DNA from: Porphyrobacter sp.
GTDB lineage: Bacteria > Pseudomonadota > Alphaproteobacteria > Sphingomonadales > Sphingomonadaceae
DNA length: 64,000 bases
Direction: 5' to 3'
NCBI GenBank assembly: GCA_027531395.1
Contig: JAPZRO010000001.1
Location: 310,001-374,000, forward strand
Shown: positions 9,872 to 19,200 of the stretch, one piece after another
Layout: the number at the start of each line of letters is the position of its first letter
Numbering within the stretch: the first letter of the stretch is position 1
Position numbers and translations under genes: made by a program
Notes under the pieces: model-generated
Told to the model about the DNA's origin: nothing
What the model saw: only the letters and a program-made list of their open reading frames with translations
The model's database searches: none

Positions 9872-10231
9872 TCAGACCCCCGAAGCCTCAAGCATCAAAA
9901 GACATGACGGCATGATCTTGCCGACCTCGTCATTGGTGGAAAGTGTCTGTGCTTCGCTGTTGGCGAGCGCGCTGATCGCGGCGCGATCACGTCCGGTCGC
10001 ATCCATCAACTGCGCCATCGCCCGCACGAAGAATTCGCGCCCGCGCGTGCCCAGCTGCGGCCACTTGAGCGCCTGTGCATCGCCGCTCGCCTGCCCGCCC
10101 GAGACCATCGCGAAAGCCACCGCGCAGCGCAGCAGCGCGCGGTTTTCCTGCGACAGCGGGGCAGGCGCGGCGGGCCCAGCCTGCAATGCCAGCGCGGCCG
10201 AGAGAAGCGGGGCGAGAAGCGGTGTGAGCAT
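9872..10231 (-). CDS. Small exported protein of unknown function
   Basis: The predicted 119-residue protein begins with a signal peptide (MLTPLLAPLLSAALALQAGPA). The helical remainder has two cysteines, in LLRCAVAF and MPSCLLM, which could form a disulfide in the periplasm. I placed the start at 10231 because it puts the signal peptide at the N-terminus and GAGAGG lies upstream. The frame continues to 10294. I do not recognise a functional family. Confidence 0.6.
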   Translation of the reverse strand: MLTPLLAPLLSAALALQAGPAAPAPLSQENRALLRCAVAFAMVSGGQASGDAQALKWPQLGTRGREFFVRAMAQLMDATGRDRAAISALANSEAQTLSTNDEVGKIMPSCLLMLEASGV

Positions 10232-10341
10232 GGCCTCTCCTATGCCCTGCCAGATGAACCTGTGACTACCGCAATTCGCATTGCGGGGCTGCAAAATCCG
10301 TCCTAATCCGCAACCTGTCCTTAGAGAGGAGACGAATTTCC

Positions 10342-10734
10342 ATGTTCAGTCACATCATGGTCGGCACCAGCGATTTCGACCGCGCCAAGGCGTTCTACGA
10401 TAGCGTGCTGGCCACGCTCGGGGCCGCCCCGGGCTTCATCAACGTCGCCGCCACCGGCCACAAGCGCGCCTTCTGGATGCACAATGGCGGGATGTTCTCG
10501 ATCAGCGAGCCGATCAATGATCAGCCTGCCACGGCCGCCAACGGCTCGACCATCGGGTTTGCCTGCGACAGCCTCGAGCAGGTGCAGGCCTTCCATGACG
10601 CCGCAGTGGCTGCGGGCGGCAAGTCGATCGAAGACCCGCCGGGCCCGCGCGTCGGCGCGATGGGGACGCTGAACCTCGGCTATGTGCTCGATCTCGACGG
10701 CCACAAGCTGTGCATGCTGCACCGCGCAGGCTGA
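10342..10734 (+). CDS. VOC (glyoxalase/bleomycin resistance) superfamily protein
   Basis: The 130-residue protein has the paired beta-alpha-beta-beta-beta pattern of the vicinal oxygen chelate fold: MFSHIMVGTSDFDRAKAFYD at the start and GYVLDLDGHKLCMLHR at the end. Candidate metal ligands are His4 and a late acidic or histidine residue. The start is preceded by AGAGGAGA. The substrate cannot be told from sequence. Confidence 0.85.
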   Translation: MFSHIMVGTSDFDRAKAFYDSVLATLGAAPGFINVAATGHKRAFWMHNGGMFSISEPINDQPATAANGSTIGFACDSLEQVQAFHDAAVAAGGKSIEDPPGPRVGAMGTLNLGYVLDLDGHKLCMLHRAG

Positions 10735-10736
10735 GC

Positions 10737-11324
10737 CTACCGGCTTAACTCGAATACCGCGAATTCGGCGCGCCAGTTAGCTGCTGGCGCGCCGATTTGC
10801 TTTTCGCCCGAGAAGAACCACGCCCGCTCGATGGTCGCGCCCTTGGCCTTGGCGAGATCGCGGAAGTCCTCGACCGTGACATGGTGGATGTTCTGGGTCT
10901 CGTACCAGCTGACCGGCAGCGCGCGCGTCACCGGCATCCGCCCGCCGAACATCAGCGCGGCGCGGGTGCGCCAGTGGGCGAAGTTGGGGAAGGAGACGAA
11001 CGCCCGTCGTCCCACCCGCAAAAGCTCGTCGAGCATCAGATCGGGCCGGGTCGCGGTCTGGAGCGTCTGGCTCAGGATCGCGTAGTCGAACGCCTTGTCG
11101 GGGTAGTTGGCCAGGTCGAGATTGGCATCGCCCTGCACCACGCTGAGCCCGCGCGAGACGCAGCGTTCCACCAACTCGCCGTCGAGCTCCATGCCCCGCG
11201 CATCGCAGCCGCTCGCGCTCTCCAGCTCGGCCATCAGCGCGCCGTCGCCGCAGCCGATGTCGAGCACACGGCTGCCTGGCGTGACATGGGCGGCGATGGC
11301 GGCGAGATCGGGGCGCAGGGTCAT
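10737..11324 (-). CDS. metW: Methionine biosynthesis protein MetW
   Basis: The 195-residue SAM-methyltransferase-fold protein has the motif I sequence [15 protein letters not shown] and the MetW signature [21 protein letters not shown]. Its start overlaps the metX stop as ATGA, the classic coupled metX–metW arrangement of alphaproteobacteria. MetW is needed for full homoserine acetylation activity by MetX. It converges with the VOC gene, with 2 bp between the stops. Confidence 0.95.
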   Translation of the reverse strand: MTLRPDLAAIAAHVTPGSRVLDIGCGDGALMAELESASGCDARGMELDGELVERCVSRGLSVVQGDANLDLANYPDKAFDYAILSQTLQTATRPDLMLDELLRVGRRAFVSFPNFAHWRTRAALMFGGRMPVTRALPVSWYETQNIHHVTVEDFRDLAKAKGATIERAWFFSGEKQIGAPAANWRAEFAVFELSR

Positions 11325-12421
11325 TCGACGAAGCCCTTCACCACGCGGTCGAGCTGGTCGTGTTCGAGCAGGAAGCTGTCGTGCCCGTGCGGGGCGGAGA
11401 GTTCGACGAAGCTGACCTTCGCTCCGGCGGCGTTGAGCGCATGGACGATGTGGCGGCTTTCGCTCGTCGGGTAGAGCCAGTCGGTATCGAAGCTGACGAG
11501 GCAGAAGCGCGCCTGGGTGCCAGCGAAGGCATCGGCGAGCTTGCCCCCGTGCTCCTCGGCGATGTCGAAATAGTCCATCGCGCGGGTGATATAGAGATAG
11601 GAGTTCGCGTCGAAGCGGCGGGTGAAGCCGCTGCCCTGATAGCGCAGGTAGCTTTCGACCTGGAATTCGGCATCGAAGCCGAAGCCTTTCGCCTCGCGGT
11701 CCTGCAACCGGCGGCCAAACTTCTCGGTCAGCCCCGCTTCGGACAGGTAGGTGATATGCGCCGCCATGCGCGCCACGGCTAGGCCGTTGTCGGGCTTGGC
11801 CTCGGCCGCGTAGTAATCGCCCTCGGCCCAGGCGGGATCGGCCATGATCGCCTGCCGCCCGACCTCGTGGAAGGCGATGTTCTGCGCGGAATGGCGCGCG
11901 GTCGAGGCGATCACCAGCACCCGCGCGGCGCGCTCCGGCCAGTTGGCGGCGAGGCTCAGCGCCTGCATCCCGCCCATCGACCCGCCGACCACGGCGTGGA
12001 GCTTGTCGATCCCCAGCCCGTCGAGCAGCGCCACCAGCCCGCGCACCATGTCGCGGATGGTAATGACGGGGAAGCGCATCGCGTAGGGCTGGCCGTCGGG
12101 TGCGAAGCTAGCGGGACCGCTCGATCCCATGCAGCTGCCGATGACATTGGCGCAGATCACGAAATGGCGATCCGTGTCGATCGGCTTGCCCGGGCCGACC
12201 ATCCGCTCCCACCAGCCCGGCTTGCCGGTGATGGGGTGGGGGCTGGCGAGATACTGGTCGCCGGTCAGCGCGTGGCACACCAGCACCGCATTGCTCTTGT
12301 CGGCCGCGAGCGTGCCATAGGTCTCGTAGGCGATCTCGCAGCCCTCCAGCGCCTGTCCGCTGTCGAGCGGCAGGGGGTGGGGGATGCGGTAGACCGGAGA
12401 GGCGGGCGCGGCGACGTTCAT
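11321..12421 (-). CDS. metX: Homoserine O-acetyltransferase MetX
   Basis: The 366-residue alpha/beta hydrolase has the nucleophile elbow [10 protein letters not shown] (Ser148), the [13 protein letters not shown] loop and late Asp ([10 protein letters not shown]) and His ([12 protein letters not shown]) residues of the triad. It acetylates L-homoserine at the first committed step of methionine synthesis. I placed the start at the ATG at 12421, which gives normal family length. The frame stays open for another 430 bases into the divergent hisC gene, where it is only a shadow. I looked for a SAM riboswitch in the 107-bp upstream gap and saw none. Confidence 0.94.
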   Translation of the reverse strand: MNVAAPASPVYRIPHPLPLDSGQALEGCEIAYETYGTLAADKSNAVLVCHALTGDQYLASPHPITGKPGWWERMVGPGKPIDTDRHFVICANVIGSCMGSSGPASFAPDGQPYAMRFPVITIRDMVRGLVALLDGLGIDKLHAVVGGSMGGMQALSLAANWPERAARVLVIASTARHSAQNIAFHEVGRQAIMADPAWAEGDYYAAEAKPDNGLAVARMAAHITYLSEAGLTEKFGRRLQDREAKGFGFDAEFQVESYLRYQGSGFTRRFDANSYLYITRAMDYFDIAEEHGGKLADAFAGTQARFCLVSFDTDWLYPTSESRHIVHALNAAGAKVSFVELSAPHGHDSFLLEHDQLDRVVKGFVE

Positions 12422-12528
12422 TGGCCGTGCGACTTGGGGTAGCCCCCCGCCCATGTCAATCGCGCGCCCGCAGCCCACGCGTTTTCGCGCTGTATTCGCG
12501 GGCGCAAACTGGTTATCGCGCCACTCGC

Positions 12529-13626
12529 ATGAGCAAGCCCGAACCCAAACCCTGGATCGCCGCGATCCACGCCTATGTGCCCGGCAAGTCGAAGTCGGCG
12601 AGCGGGAAGCCGCTGGTGAAGCTGTCGGCCAACGAGAACCCGCTGGGCTCCAGCCCCGCGGCCCTGGCGGCGCTGGCCGAGGGTCACGTGGCGGCGGACT
12701 ATCCCGATCCTGACGCGCGGGCGCTGCGCGAGGCGATCGCGCAAGTGCACGGGCTCGATCCCGCGCGGATCGTCTGCGGCACCGGCTCGGGCGAGCTGCT
12801 GCACTGCGCGGTGCAGGCGCTCGCGGGGCCGGGGGACGAGGTGCTGGCATCACGCTATGCCTTCTCGCTCTACCCGCTGCTGGCCCAGAAAGTCGGCGCG
12901 ACCCCCGTTTTCGCCGAGCCCGAGGGCCATGGCGCCAGCGTCGACAACCTGCTTGCCGCGGTCACCGAGCGGACCCGCGTCGTCCTGCTCGACAACCCCA
13001 ACAACCCGGTCGGCACCTTCCTGCCCCCGTCTGAAGTCGCCCGCCTCCACGCCGGGCTCCCGTCCGACGTGCTGCTGGTGGTCGACGAGGCCTATGGTGA
13101 ATATGTCGACCCGGCCTTCCAGTCCGCCGCCTTCCAGCTAGCCGAGCTCCATGAGAACGTGCTCGTCAGCCGCACCTTCTCCAAGGCCTATGGCCTCGCC
13201 GCAGAGCGGGTCGGCTGGGTCACCGGCTCGGCCCACCTGATCGACCTCGTCAACCGCCTGCGCGGCGCGTTCAACGTCTCGGTCAGCGGGCAGAAGGCCG
13301 CGCTGGCGGCGTTGGGCGATCAGGCCTTCGTCACCGCAAGCCGCGAACACAACACCCGCGAACGCGCCCGCCTTGCCGAGGCCATCGCGATGCTCGGCAA
13401 CCACGGCATCTCCGCCTCCCCAAGCGAGGCGAACTTCCTCCTCGTCCACTTCGAGGGCAGCGTCACCGCCACGCAGGCGCTCGAAGCGCTGTCGGACGCG
13501 GGCTATGCCGTGCGCCACCTGCCCTCGCAGGGCCTGCCATGCTCTTTACGCATCACCATCGGCACCAGCGAGGCCGTTAGCGACGTGATCGCCACGCTCC
13601 GCCGCCTGTGCGGGGAAGCGGCATGA
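12529..13626 (+). CDS. hisC: Histidinol-phosphate / aromatic aminotransferase HisC
   Basis: The 365-residue fold-type I PLP aminotransferase has [11 protein letters not shown] near the N-terminus, NPNNPVGT (155-163), Asp186 in VVDEAYGEY, and the PLP lysine Lys219 in [16 protein letters not shown]. Coupling to the prephenate dehydrogenase gene through an ATGA overlap suggests a role in tyrosine/phenylalanine transamination rather than, or besides, histidine synthesis. The ATG at 12529 sits just before the conserved [10 protein letters not shown] start. The longer upstream frame overlaps the metX control region. Confidence 0.93.
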   Translation: MSKPEPKPWIAAIHAYVPGKSKSASGKPLVKLSANENPLGSSPAALAALAEGHVAADYPDPDARALREAIAQVHGLDPARIVCGTGSGELLHCAVQALAGPGDEVLASRYAFSLYPLLAQKVGATPVFAEPEGHGASVDNLLAAVTERTRVVLLDNPNNPVGTFLPPSEVARLHAGLPSDVLLVVDEAYGEYVDPAFQSAAFQLAELHENVLVSRTFSKAYGLAAERVGWVTGSAHLIDLVNRLRGAFNVSVSGQKAALAALGDQAFVTASREHNTRERARLAEAIAMLGNHGISASPSEANFLLVHFEGSVTATQALEALSDAGYAVRHLPSQGLPCSLRITIGTSEAVSDVIATLRRLCGEAA

Positions 13627-14531
13627 CGATCCGCTCGCTCGCCATCATCGGCCTTGGCCTGCTCGGCGGCTCGATCGGCCTCGCGGTCAAGGCGCGCGCG
13701 CCGCAGATCGCCACCACCGGCTGGGACCGCGACCCCGCCGTGCGCGCAAGGGCGGCGGAGCGCGGCTTGGTCGGCACGGTCCACGACACCCCCGAGGCCG
13801 CCGTAGCCGACGCCGACCTCGTGATCCTGTGCGTCCCCGTCGGCGCGATGGGCGATGCGGCGCGGGCGATCGCGCCAGGCCTCAAGCCTGACGCGATCAT
13901 CAGCGACGTCGGCTCCTCGAAAGAGGCGGTCGCCGCGGCGCTGGCACAGGCGCTGCCCGGAGCCTGCATCATCCCCGCCCACCCCGTCGCCGGGACCGAG
14001 CAGAGCGGGCCGGACGCAGGCTTTGCCACGCTGTTCGCGGGCCGCTGGTGCATTATCACCCCACCCGAGGGGGTCGATCCGGCGCGGCTCGAAGCCCTGT
14101 CGGACTTCTGGACCAGCCTCGGCTCCAAGGTCGAGTTGATGGACGCAGCGCACCACGATCTGGTGCTGGCCGTCACCAGCCACATCCCGCACCTCATCGC
14201 CTACACCATCGTCGGCACCGCGAGCGATCTGGAGGACGTGACTCAGAGCGAGGTGATCAAGTATTCGGCCGGCGGCTTCCGCGACTTCACCCGCATCGCC
14301 GCGAGCGATCCGGTGATGTGGCGCGACGTGTTCCTGACCAACAAGGGCGCCGTGCTGGAGATGCTCGGCCGCTTCACCGAGGACCTGACCGCGCTGCAAC
14401 GCGCGATCCGCTCGGGCGACGGCGACACCCTGTTCGACCTCTTCACCCGCACCCGCGCGATCCGCCGCGCGGTGATCGAGCAAGGCCAGGACGACGAACG
14501 CCCCGACTTCGGGCGCGGTCACGGAGAATAG
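13623..14531 (+). CDS. tyrC: Prephenate/arogenate dehydrogenase TyrC
   Basis: The 302-residue protein has an N-terminal Rossmann motif IIGLGLLGGSIGLA, the conserved VGSSK segment and PAHPVAGTEQSGPDAGF, which carries the catalytic His. The C-terminal helical dimerisation domain contains the HIPHLIAYTIVG segment. It oxidatively decarboxylates prephenate or arogenate toward tyrosine. The start overlaps the hisC stop by 4 bases. Confidence 0.93.
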   Translation: MTIRSLAIIGLGLLGGSIGLAVKARAPQIATTGWDRDPAVRARAAERGLVGTVHDTPEAAVADADLVILCVPVGAMGDAARAIAPGLKPDAIISDVGSSKEAVAAALAQALPGACIIPAHPVAGTEQSGPDAGFATLFAGRWCIITPPEGVDPARLEALSDFWTSLGSKVELMDAAHHDLVLAVTSHIPHLIAYTIVGTASDLEDVTQSEVIKYSAGGFRDFTRIAASDPVMWRDVFLTNKGAVLEMLGRFTEDLTALQRAIRSGDGDTLFDLFTRTRAIRRAVIEQGQDDERPDFGRGHGE

Positions 14532-14557
14532 AGCACCTTGCAACCATGTGCCCCCGT

Positions 14558-14574
14558 CCCTGCTATTGGCAGGG
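14558..14574. terminator. Short hairpin between the convergent tyrC and the KdpD/E-like gene
   Basis: CCCTGC–TATTG–GCAGGG forms a perfect 6-bp stem within the 48-bp convergent gap. There is no T tract, so termination is only a suggestion. Confidence 0.35.
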
Positions 14575-14579
14575 GCCCG

Positions 14580-15929
14580 TCACAGGTCGCTTGATCGGTC
14601 CAGCCGGTATCCCACCGCCGGCTCGTTCACGATCAGCACCGGCGCGACTGGATCGGGTTCGAGCTTCTGCCGCAGCGCGCGGATCGCGACCCTGAGGTAA
14701 TCGACATGATCCTCATGCGCCGGGCCCCAGACGGCGCGCAGCAAATGCCGATGCGTGAGTACGCGACCGGCGTGGCGGGCAAGTTCGGCAAGCACGGCAA
14801 ACTCCTTCGGGGTGAGGTGGATATCCTTGCCCTCGCGGCTCACCTTGTGGCGGAACAGGTCGATCGTGAGCGGTCCGCAGATGATCGGCTCCTGCTCCTC
14901 GCCCGGCCCGAGATCGACGAGATTGTCGATATAGCGCTGGAGCTTGGCGGCCTCGGCCCCGATTGCCACCGCCGCTTCCTTGTCACCGGGATTGCGTAGC
15001 AATGACCGCGAGCCGGCCTCGATCGCCAGCAGCCGGGGCTTCACATCCTCGCCGATCGAAGCGAGCAAGGCTGCGCGCATCCGGTCGCGCTCGCGCAAGG
15101 CGATGGCTGCTGCCGCTTCTGCTTCCAGCCGCGCCCGTTCAAGTGCAAGCGCCGCCTGATCGAGGAGATTGCCGAGCAGTTCGCGCTGGCTCTCCGTAAC
15201 CGGTGCGCGGCCATCGATCCGCGCCAGACCGACAGCGGCATGGATCTTGCCCTGCCCGATGACGGGATGGAACTGCCAATCCGCCTGCGAGATCTGCTGC
15301 AGGCCGCGTCCCGTGACCTTGCCCATCGCCAGCGCGGCCGCGAGCGCCGCATGATCGTTCGGCGCAAGCGCGGGGGCTGGAGGATTGGCGGCCAGCATCT
15401 CTGGCGGCTCCGCGTTGGCGGCGAACACCGCATGGCAATCGAACAGCCGTGCGAGATCTTCGACCACCACCGCCGCCACCGCCTCGCGATCGGTGCAGGG
15501 CAGCAGGCGCCGCGCGAGACCTGCAATGGTGGCATTGCGCGCGGCGCTGGCGGCGGCAAGCTGCGTCTGGGTGCGCATGGCGCTGGTCAACTGGCTGGTC
15601 ACCACCGCCACGAGGAACAGCGCGGCGACCGTCAGCAGATCGGCCGGACTGCTGATGCGCAGCGTGCGGTAGGGCTCGGTGAAGAAGAAGTTGAAGGCCA
15701 GTGTCGCCAGCACCGCCAGTCCGAGCGACGGCCACAGCCCCGCATAACGTGCCGTCACCAGCACCGGGGGCAGATAGAGCAGCACGACGGTGGCAGAGCC
15801 CCAGTCGGGCGCGATCAACAGGCCCGCCAGCGTGGCGGCCAGGGTGAGCAGCAGACCAAGCGTCAGGCCGACCGCGCGCGACGCCGGAGTCGGATCGGAC
15901 GGGAGCGGATGGGGGAGATCGTCTTCCAT
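14580..15929 (-). CDS. KdpD–KdpE-like hybrid: membrane DUF4118/GAF sensor fused to a winged-helix DNA-binding domain, no kinase
   Basis: The 449-residue protein has four domains. Residues 20-118 hold four closely spaced membrane helices with the KdpD/DUF4118 hallmark FFFTEPYRTLRIS (81-93). Residues 145-265 resemble a GAF domain. Residues 280-340 match the KdpD dimerisation helices: ALLASIGEDVKPRL (287-300) sits where KdpD has LLASISHDLRTPL, so His is replaced by Glu294, and RYIDNLVDL matches the second helix. No ATP-binding domain follows. Residues 350-443 are an OmpR/KdpE-type winged helix (LTIDLFRHKV, LTPKEFAVLAELARHAGRVLT, LRQKLE, VGYRL). It has neither a receiver nor kinase activity. It is divergent from kup. 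The start is uncertain: ATG 15929 fits best, with ATG 15977 or GTG 15995 as alternatives. Confidence 0.88.
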   Translation of the reverse strand: MEDDLPHPLPSDPTPASRAVGLTLGLLLTLAATLAGLLIAPDWGSATVVLLYLPPVLVTARYAGLWPSLGLAVLATLAFNFFFTEPYRTLRISSPADLLTVAALFLVAVVTSQLTSAMRTQTQLAAASAARNATIAGLARRLLPCTDREAVAAVVVEDLARLFDCHAVFAANAEPPEMLAANPPAPALAPNDHAALAAALAMGKVTGRGLQQISQADWQFHPVIGQGKIHAAVGLARIDGRAPVTESQRELLGNLLDQAALALERARLEAEAAAAIALRERDRMRAALLASIGEDVKPRLLAIEAGSRSLLRNPGDKEAAVAIGAEAAKLQRYIDNLVDLGPGEEQEPIICGPLTIDLFRHKVSREGKDIHLTPKEFAVLAELARHAGRVLTHRHLLRAVWGPAHEDHVDYLRVAIRALRQKLEPDPVAPVLIVNEPAVGYRLDRSSDL

Positions 15930-16033
15930 GCTCGCGAAGATGCGCCGCGGCGCGGCGCACGTCGAGCCTTGGCGCATCTTCCCAAACCAATCCACATGGA
16001 AACTTTATGCTCCCCGGGTCCACAGGTGCCGGC
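15930..16033. promoter_or_regulatory. Divergent control region between the KdpD/E-like regulator and kup
   Basis: These 104 bp separate the two divergent starts and must hold both promoters unless one reading frame starts upstream. A likely operator for the winged-helix domain lies here, but I see no clear inverted or direct repeat. Confidence 0.4.
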
Positions 16034-17947
16034 ATGGAAACGCCCCAAACCGGTCTGCAATCAGCGGCCTCCCAAACCCATGCGACCCCGCGTGATCGTC
16101 TGCCTATCCTCATGCTGGGTGCGATCGGTGTCGTCTTCGGCGATATCGGCACCTCGCCGCTCTATGCGCTCAAGGAGAGCTTCGTCGGCCCTCACCCGCT
16201 CGCCGTGGACCGGCTGCACGTCTTCGGGGTGCTCAGCCTGATCTTCTGGTCGCTGATGCTGATCGTCACGATCAAGTATGTCTTCGTGGCCATGCGGGCC
16301 GACAACCGCGGAGAGGGTGGCTCGTTCGCGCTGCTGGCGCTGATCTCCCGCCATGTCGAAGGCCGCCGGACGAGTGCGGTTCTGGTGGTGCTGGGCGTGC
16401 TGGCCGCCTCGCTGTTCTACGGCGATGCCATGTTGACCCCTGCCATCTCGGTGCTTTCCGCAGTCGAAGGGCTGACCATCGTCAACCCCGCGCTCGAGGC
16501 TCTGGTGCTGCCCATCGCGGTGGTGATCATGATCGCGCTGTTCCTGATCCAGTATCGCGGCACGGCGAAGGTCGGCGCGCTGTTCGGCCCTGTCGTGCTG
16601 GTCTATTTCGCGACGCTCGCGACGCTGGGCGTGGTGAACATTGCCGCGCGGCCGGAGATCCTCGGCATCCTCAATCCCGTCTGGGCTGCGCGCTTCTTCC
16701 TGTACGACCCAAATCTGGCCTTCCTTGCGATGGGATCGGTATTTCTGGCGGTGACAGGGGCAGAGACACTCTATGCCGATATGGGCCATTTCGGACGGCG
16801 CGCGGTGGGTTATAGCTGGCTGGCGGTTGCCTATCCCTGCCTGATGCTCAACTACATGGGCCAGGGCGCACTTCTGCTGGGCGATCCGTCGGCGGCCGAA
16901 AATCCTTTCTATCTGATGGCCCCTGAATGGGCACGATTGCCGCTGGTGTTCATCGCCACTGCGGCAACGATCATCGCCAGCCAGGCGGTGATTTCGGGCG
17001 CGTTTTCGGTCACCCATCAGGCGGTGCAGCTCGGCTTCCTGCCGCGCCTCAGGACACTCCAAACCAGCGCCAAGGCGGCCGGGCAGATCTACATTCCGGC
17101 GATCAACTGGGGGCTGCTGGTGATGGTGCTGCTGCTTGTGCTGGGCTTCGGGGAATCGACCCGGCTTGCTTCGGCCTATGGTATTTCGGTGATCGGGACG
17201 ATGATCATCACCACCATGATGCTGGCTTTCCTGGTGTTCCATGTGTGGCACTGGAACAAGCTACTGGCGGCGGGTACCATCGCCCTGTTTGCAGCCGTCG
17301 ACGGCATCTATTTCGCATCGAACATCGCCAAGATTCCCGATGGTGGCTGGTTCCCGCTGGTGGTCGCAGGCGTGCTGTTCACGCTGCTGACAACCTGGTC
17401 CAAAGGCCGCCGGATCATGCGCGAGCGCATGGCCGAGGGCGATCTGACGCTCGACGGGTTCATCGCATCGGTCGCCTCATCGGTTCACCGCGTACGCAAC
17501 ACTGCGGTCTATATGTCGGCCTCCGCTGAAGGCGTGCCCTCGGCGCTGCTGCACAACCTCAAGCACAATCAGGTGCTGCACGCGCGGGTGCTGATCGTGA
17601 CTGTCAAGGTCGAGGAAGTACCGCAGGTCGACCCCGCCCGCCGCGCCGAGGTGGAGGATGCGCGCGAGGGGTTCTATCGGGTGATCATACGCTACGGCTT
17701 CATGGAGGAGATCGACATCCCCCGCGATCTCGCCGCGCTGGAGACCCGCTGCGGCCCCTTCGATCCGATGGCGACGAGCTATTTCCTCGGCCGGCAGAAG
17801 CTCATCCCTTCCGAAGATCACCCCGGCATGGCGCGCTGGCGCGAGGGGCTGTTCGCGTGGATGTCGAAGAGCTCGGAGAGCGCGATGGAGAGCTTCAAGC
17901 TGCCTACCAACCGGGTCGTCGAGCTGGGCAGCCAGTTGCAGATCTGA
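16034..17947 (+). CDS. kup: Low-affinity potassium uptake protein Kup
   Basis: The 637-residue protein has the KUP signature GDIGTSPLYALKESF near the N-terminus, about 12 membrane segments up to residue 455 and a hydrophilic C-terminal domain of about 180 residues. It is a K+/H+ symporter of the inner membrane. I chose ATG 16034 (METPQTGL) because AGGTG lies 6 bases upstream; an in-frame ATG at 16007 would add nine residues. Divergence from a KdpD/KdpE-like regulator suggests control by potassium or turgor, which is inference. Confidence 0.95.
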   Translation: METPQTGLQSAASQTHATPRDRLPILMLGAIGVVFGDIGTSPLYALKESFVGPHPLAVDRLHVFGVLSLIFWSLMLIVTIKYVFVAMRADNRGEGGSFALLALISRHVEGRRTSAVLVVLGVLAASLFYGDAMLTPAISVLSAVEGLTIVNPALEALVLPIAVVIMIALFLIQYRGTAKVGALFGPVVLVYFATLATLGVVNIAARPEILGILNPVWAARFFLYDPNLAFLAMGSVFLAVTGAETLYADMGHFGRRAVGYSWLAVAYPCLMLNYMGQGALLLGDPSAAENPFYLMAPEWARLPLVFIATAATIIASQAVISGAFSVTHQAVQLGFLPRLRTLQTSAKAAGQIYIPAINWGLLVMVLLLVLGFGESTRLASAYGISVIGTMIITTMMLAFLVFHVWHWNKLLAAGTIALFAAVDGIYFASNIAKIPDGGWFPLVVAGVLFTLLTTWSKGRRIMRERMAEGDLTLDGFIASVASSVHRVRNTAVYMSASAEGVPSALLHNLKHNQVLHARVLIVTVKVEEVPQVDPARRAEVEDAREGFYRVIIRYGFMEEIDIPRDLAALETRCGPFDPMATSYFLGRQKLIPSEDHPGMARWREGLFAWMSKSSESAMESFKLPTNRVVELGSQLQI

Positions 17948-17969
17948 TCGCGGAGCGGGCCGGTCCAGC

Positions 17970-18662
17970 CTACCCGTTCAGCACATTGATCGCCGCGTGC
18001 ACTCGCGCTTCGACTTCCTCGCGCGGGAGGCCCGCGGGGATGGTCTCGCCGACCTTGTAGGTGATCCGGCCCCTCCGCTTCACCACGTGGTGATAGAGCC
18101 GCCCGCTATCCACCGCGATCGGCACCACCGGCAGCTTCAAAAGCTTGTAGAGCCCGGCAAACCCCGCCTGTAGCGGCGGGCGGGTGCCTACGGGCACGCG
18201 GGTGCCTTCGGGGAAGATCACCAAAGGGCGGCCCTGCTCCACCCGCTCTTTCGCCAGCGCCAGCATCTGCCGCAGGGTCTTTGCCCCCTCCTCGCGCGCC
18301 ACCGGGATCAGGCCATAGACCAGCGCGGAGTAGCCCCAGCCGGGGATGCGGAACAGTTCCTGCTTGGCGAACACGGCGGGGAAGTTGAACAGGCGCGGGG
18401 TGTCGATCGCCTCGAAGAAGGCCTCGTGCTTGACCGCGATCAGCACCGGGCCTTGCGGCAGTTCGCCATCGAGCACCACTTCGATCCCCAGCACCTTCTC
18501 GGTGCACCACAGGTGCCATCCGCCCCAGCGCCCGACGATGCCGCGCAGCCATTGCGGCCGCGCCAGCACCGCCACCACCGAGGCGCTCACCAGTAGCACC
18601 GAGCCACCATAAAACAGCACGTAGAAAGCGAGAGAGCGCAGCGCGGCGATGAGCGTGTTCAA
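17970..18662 (-). CDS. plsC: 1-acyl-sn-glycerol-3-phosphate acyltransferase (PlsC family)
   Basis: The 230-residue protein has an N-terminal membrane helix (about 8-33), the acyltransferase block I KHEAFFEAID and block III FPEGTR. Block I is HX4E rather than the textbook HX4D, a variant I recall from alphaproteobacterial PlsC proteins. It makes phosphatidic acid at the inner membrane. The start overlaps the upstream ydcF-like stop as ATGA, making it the last gene of the ftsE–ftsX–ydcF–plsC operon. Confidence 0.9.
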   Translation of the reverse strand: MNTLIAALRSLAFYVLFYGGSVLLVSASVVAVLARPQWLRGIVGRWGGWHLWCTEKVLGIEVVLDGELPQGPVLIAVKHEAFFEAIDTPRLFNFPAVFAKQELFRIPGWGYSALVYGLIPVAREEGAKTLRQMLALAKERVEQGRPLVIFPEGTRVPVGTRPPLQAGFAGLYKLLKLPVVPIAVDSGRLYHHVVKRRGRITYKVGETIPAGLPREEVEARVHAAINVLNG

Positions 18663-19192
18663 AGGTCCGCCAGTCCCGCCGCGCGGCTTGCGAGCAGCTT
18701 GTGATATTCGAGGAACAGCGTGCCGAGCTGCGGCTGCGAGGGGACCGCATCGCGGATCACGGTGACATGATCGGGCAGCGCGCGGTCAAGCTCGCCGGCG
18801 GTGCGGCGCATATGCCAGTCGGTGGTGACGAGGCGCAGCGAGCGAACCTCGTTCTGCGCGACCCACTTGGCGGTTTCCGAGGCGTTGGAGCGGGTGTCGA
18901 CCGCATCATGGCCGAGCGTCACGCAGCACGCCATCTCCTCGGGCGAGACCCCGAATTCTGCGGCGAACTCGCCCGGCTTGACCTCGGGATCGACCCCGCT
19001 GACGAGCATCTTGTCCGCGAGCCCCTTGTCGAGCACCTCCAGCCCGCGCGCGATCCGCCCCGCCCCGCCGGTCGGCACGATCACCGCATCGGTGCGCGCG
19101 CCGTCGCTCGCCGGACGCGGCAGCGCGACCACGAACCACAGGAAGCCGATCGCCCAGACGAGGAACAGGAGTGAAAAGATCCGGCGCAGCAT
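18659..19192 (-). CDS. YdcF/ElyC family (DUF218) membrane-anchored protein
   Basis: The 177-residue protein has an N-terminal membrane helix (FSLLFLVWAIGFLWFVVALP) and a DUF218 domain: DAVIVPTGGAGRIARGLEVL, then DTRSNASETAKWV and LVTTDWHMRRT. These match the family's conserved DTxxNA and T-x-x-x-H-M-x-R segments. Some relatives act in envelope polysaccharide or vitamin B12 metabolism, but the reaction is unknown. The ATG at 19192 follows the ftsX stop by 8 bases. Confidence 0.85.
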   Translation of the reverse strand: MLRRIFSLLFLVWAIGFLWFVVALPRPASDGARTDAVIVPTGGAGRIARGLEVLDKGLADKMLVSGVDPEVKPGEFAAEFGVSPEEMACCVTLGHDAVDTRSNASETAKWVAQNEVRSLRLVTTDWHMRRTAGELDRALPDHVTVIRDAVPSQPQLGTLFLEYHKLLASRAAGLADL

Positions 19193-19200
19193 GACAGCCC

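Noticed and set aside
12422..12528. Possible SAM riboswitch upstream of metX
   Set aside because: The 107-bp gap shows no SAM-II or SAM/SAH core that I can recognise on the metX strand.
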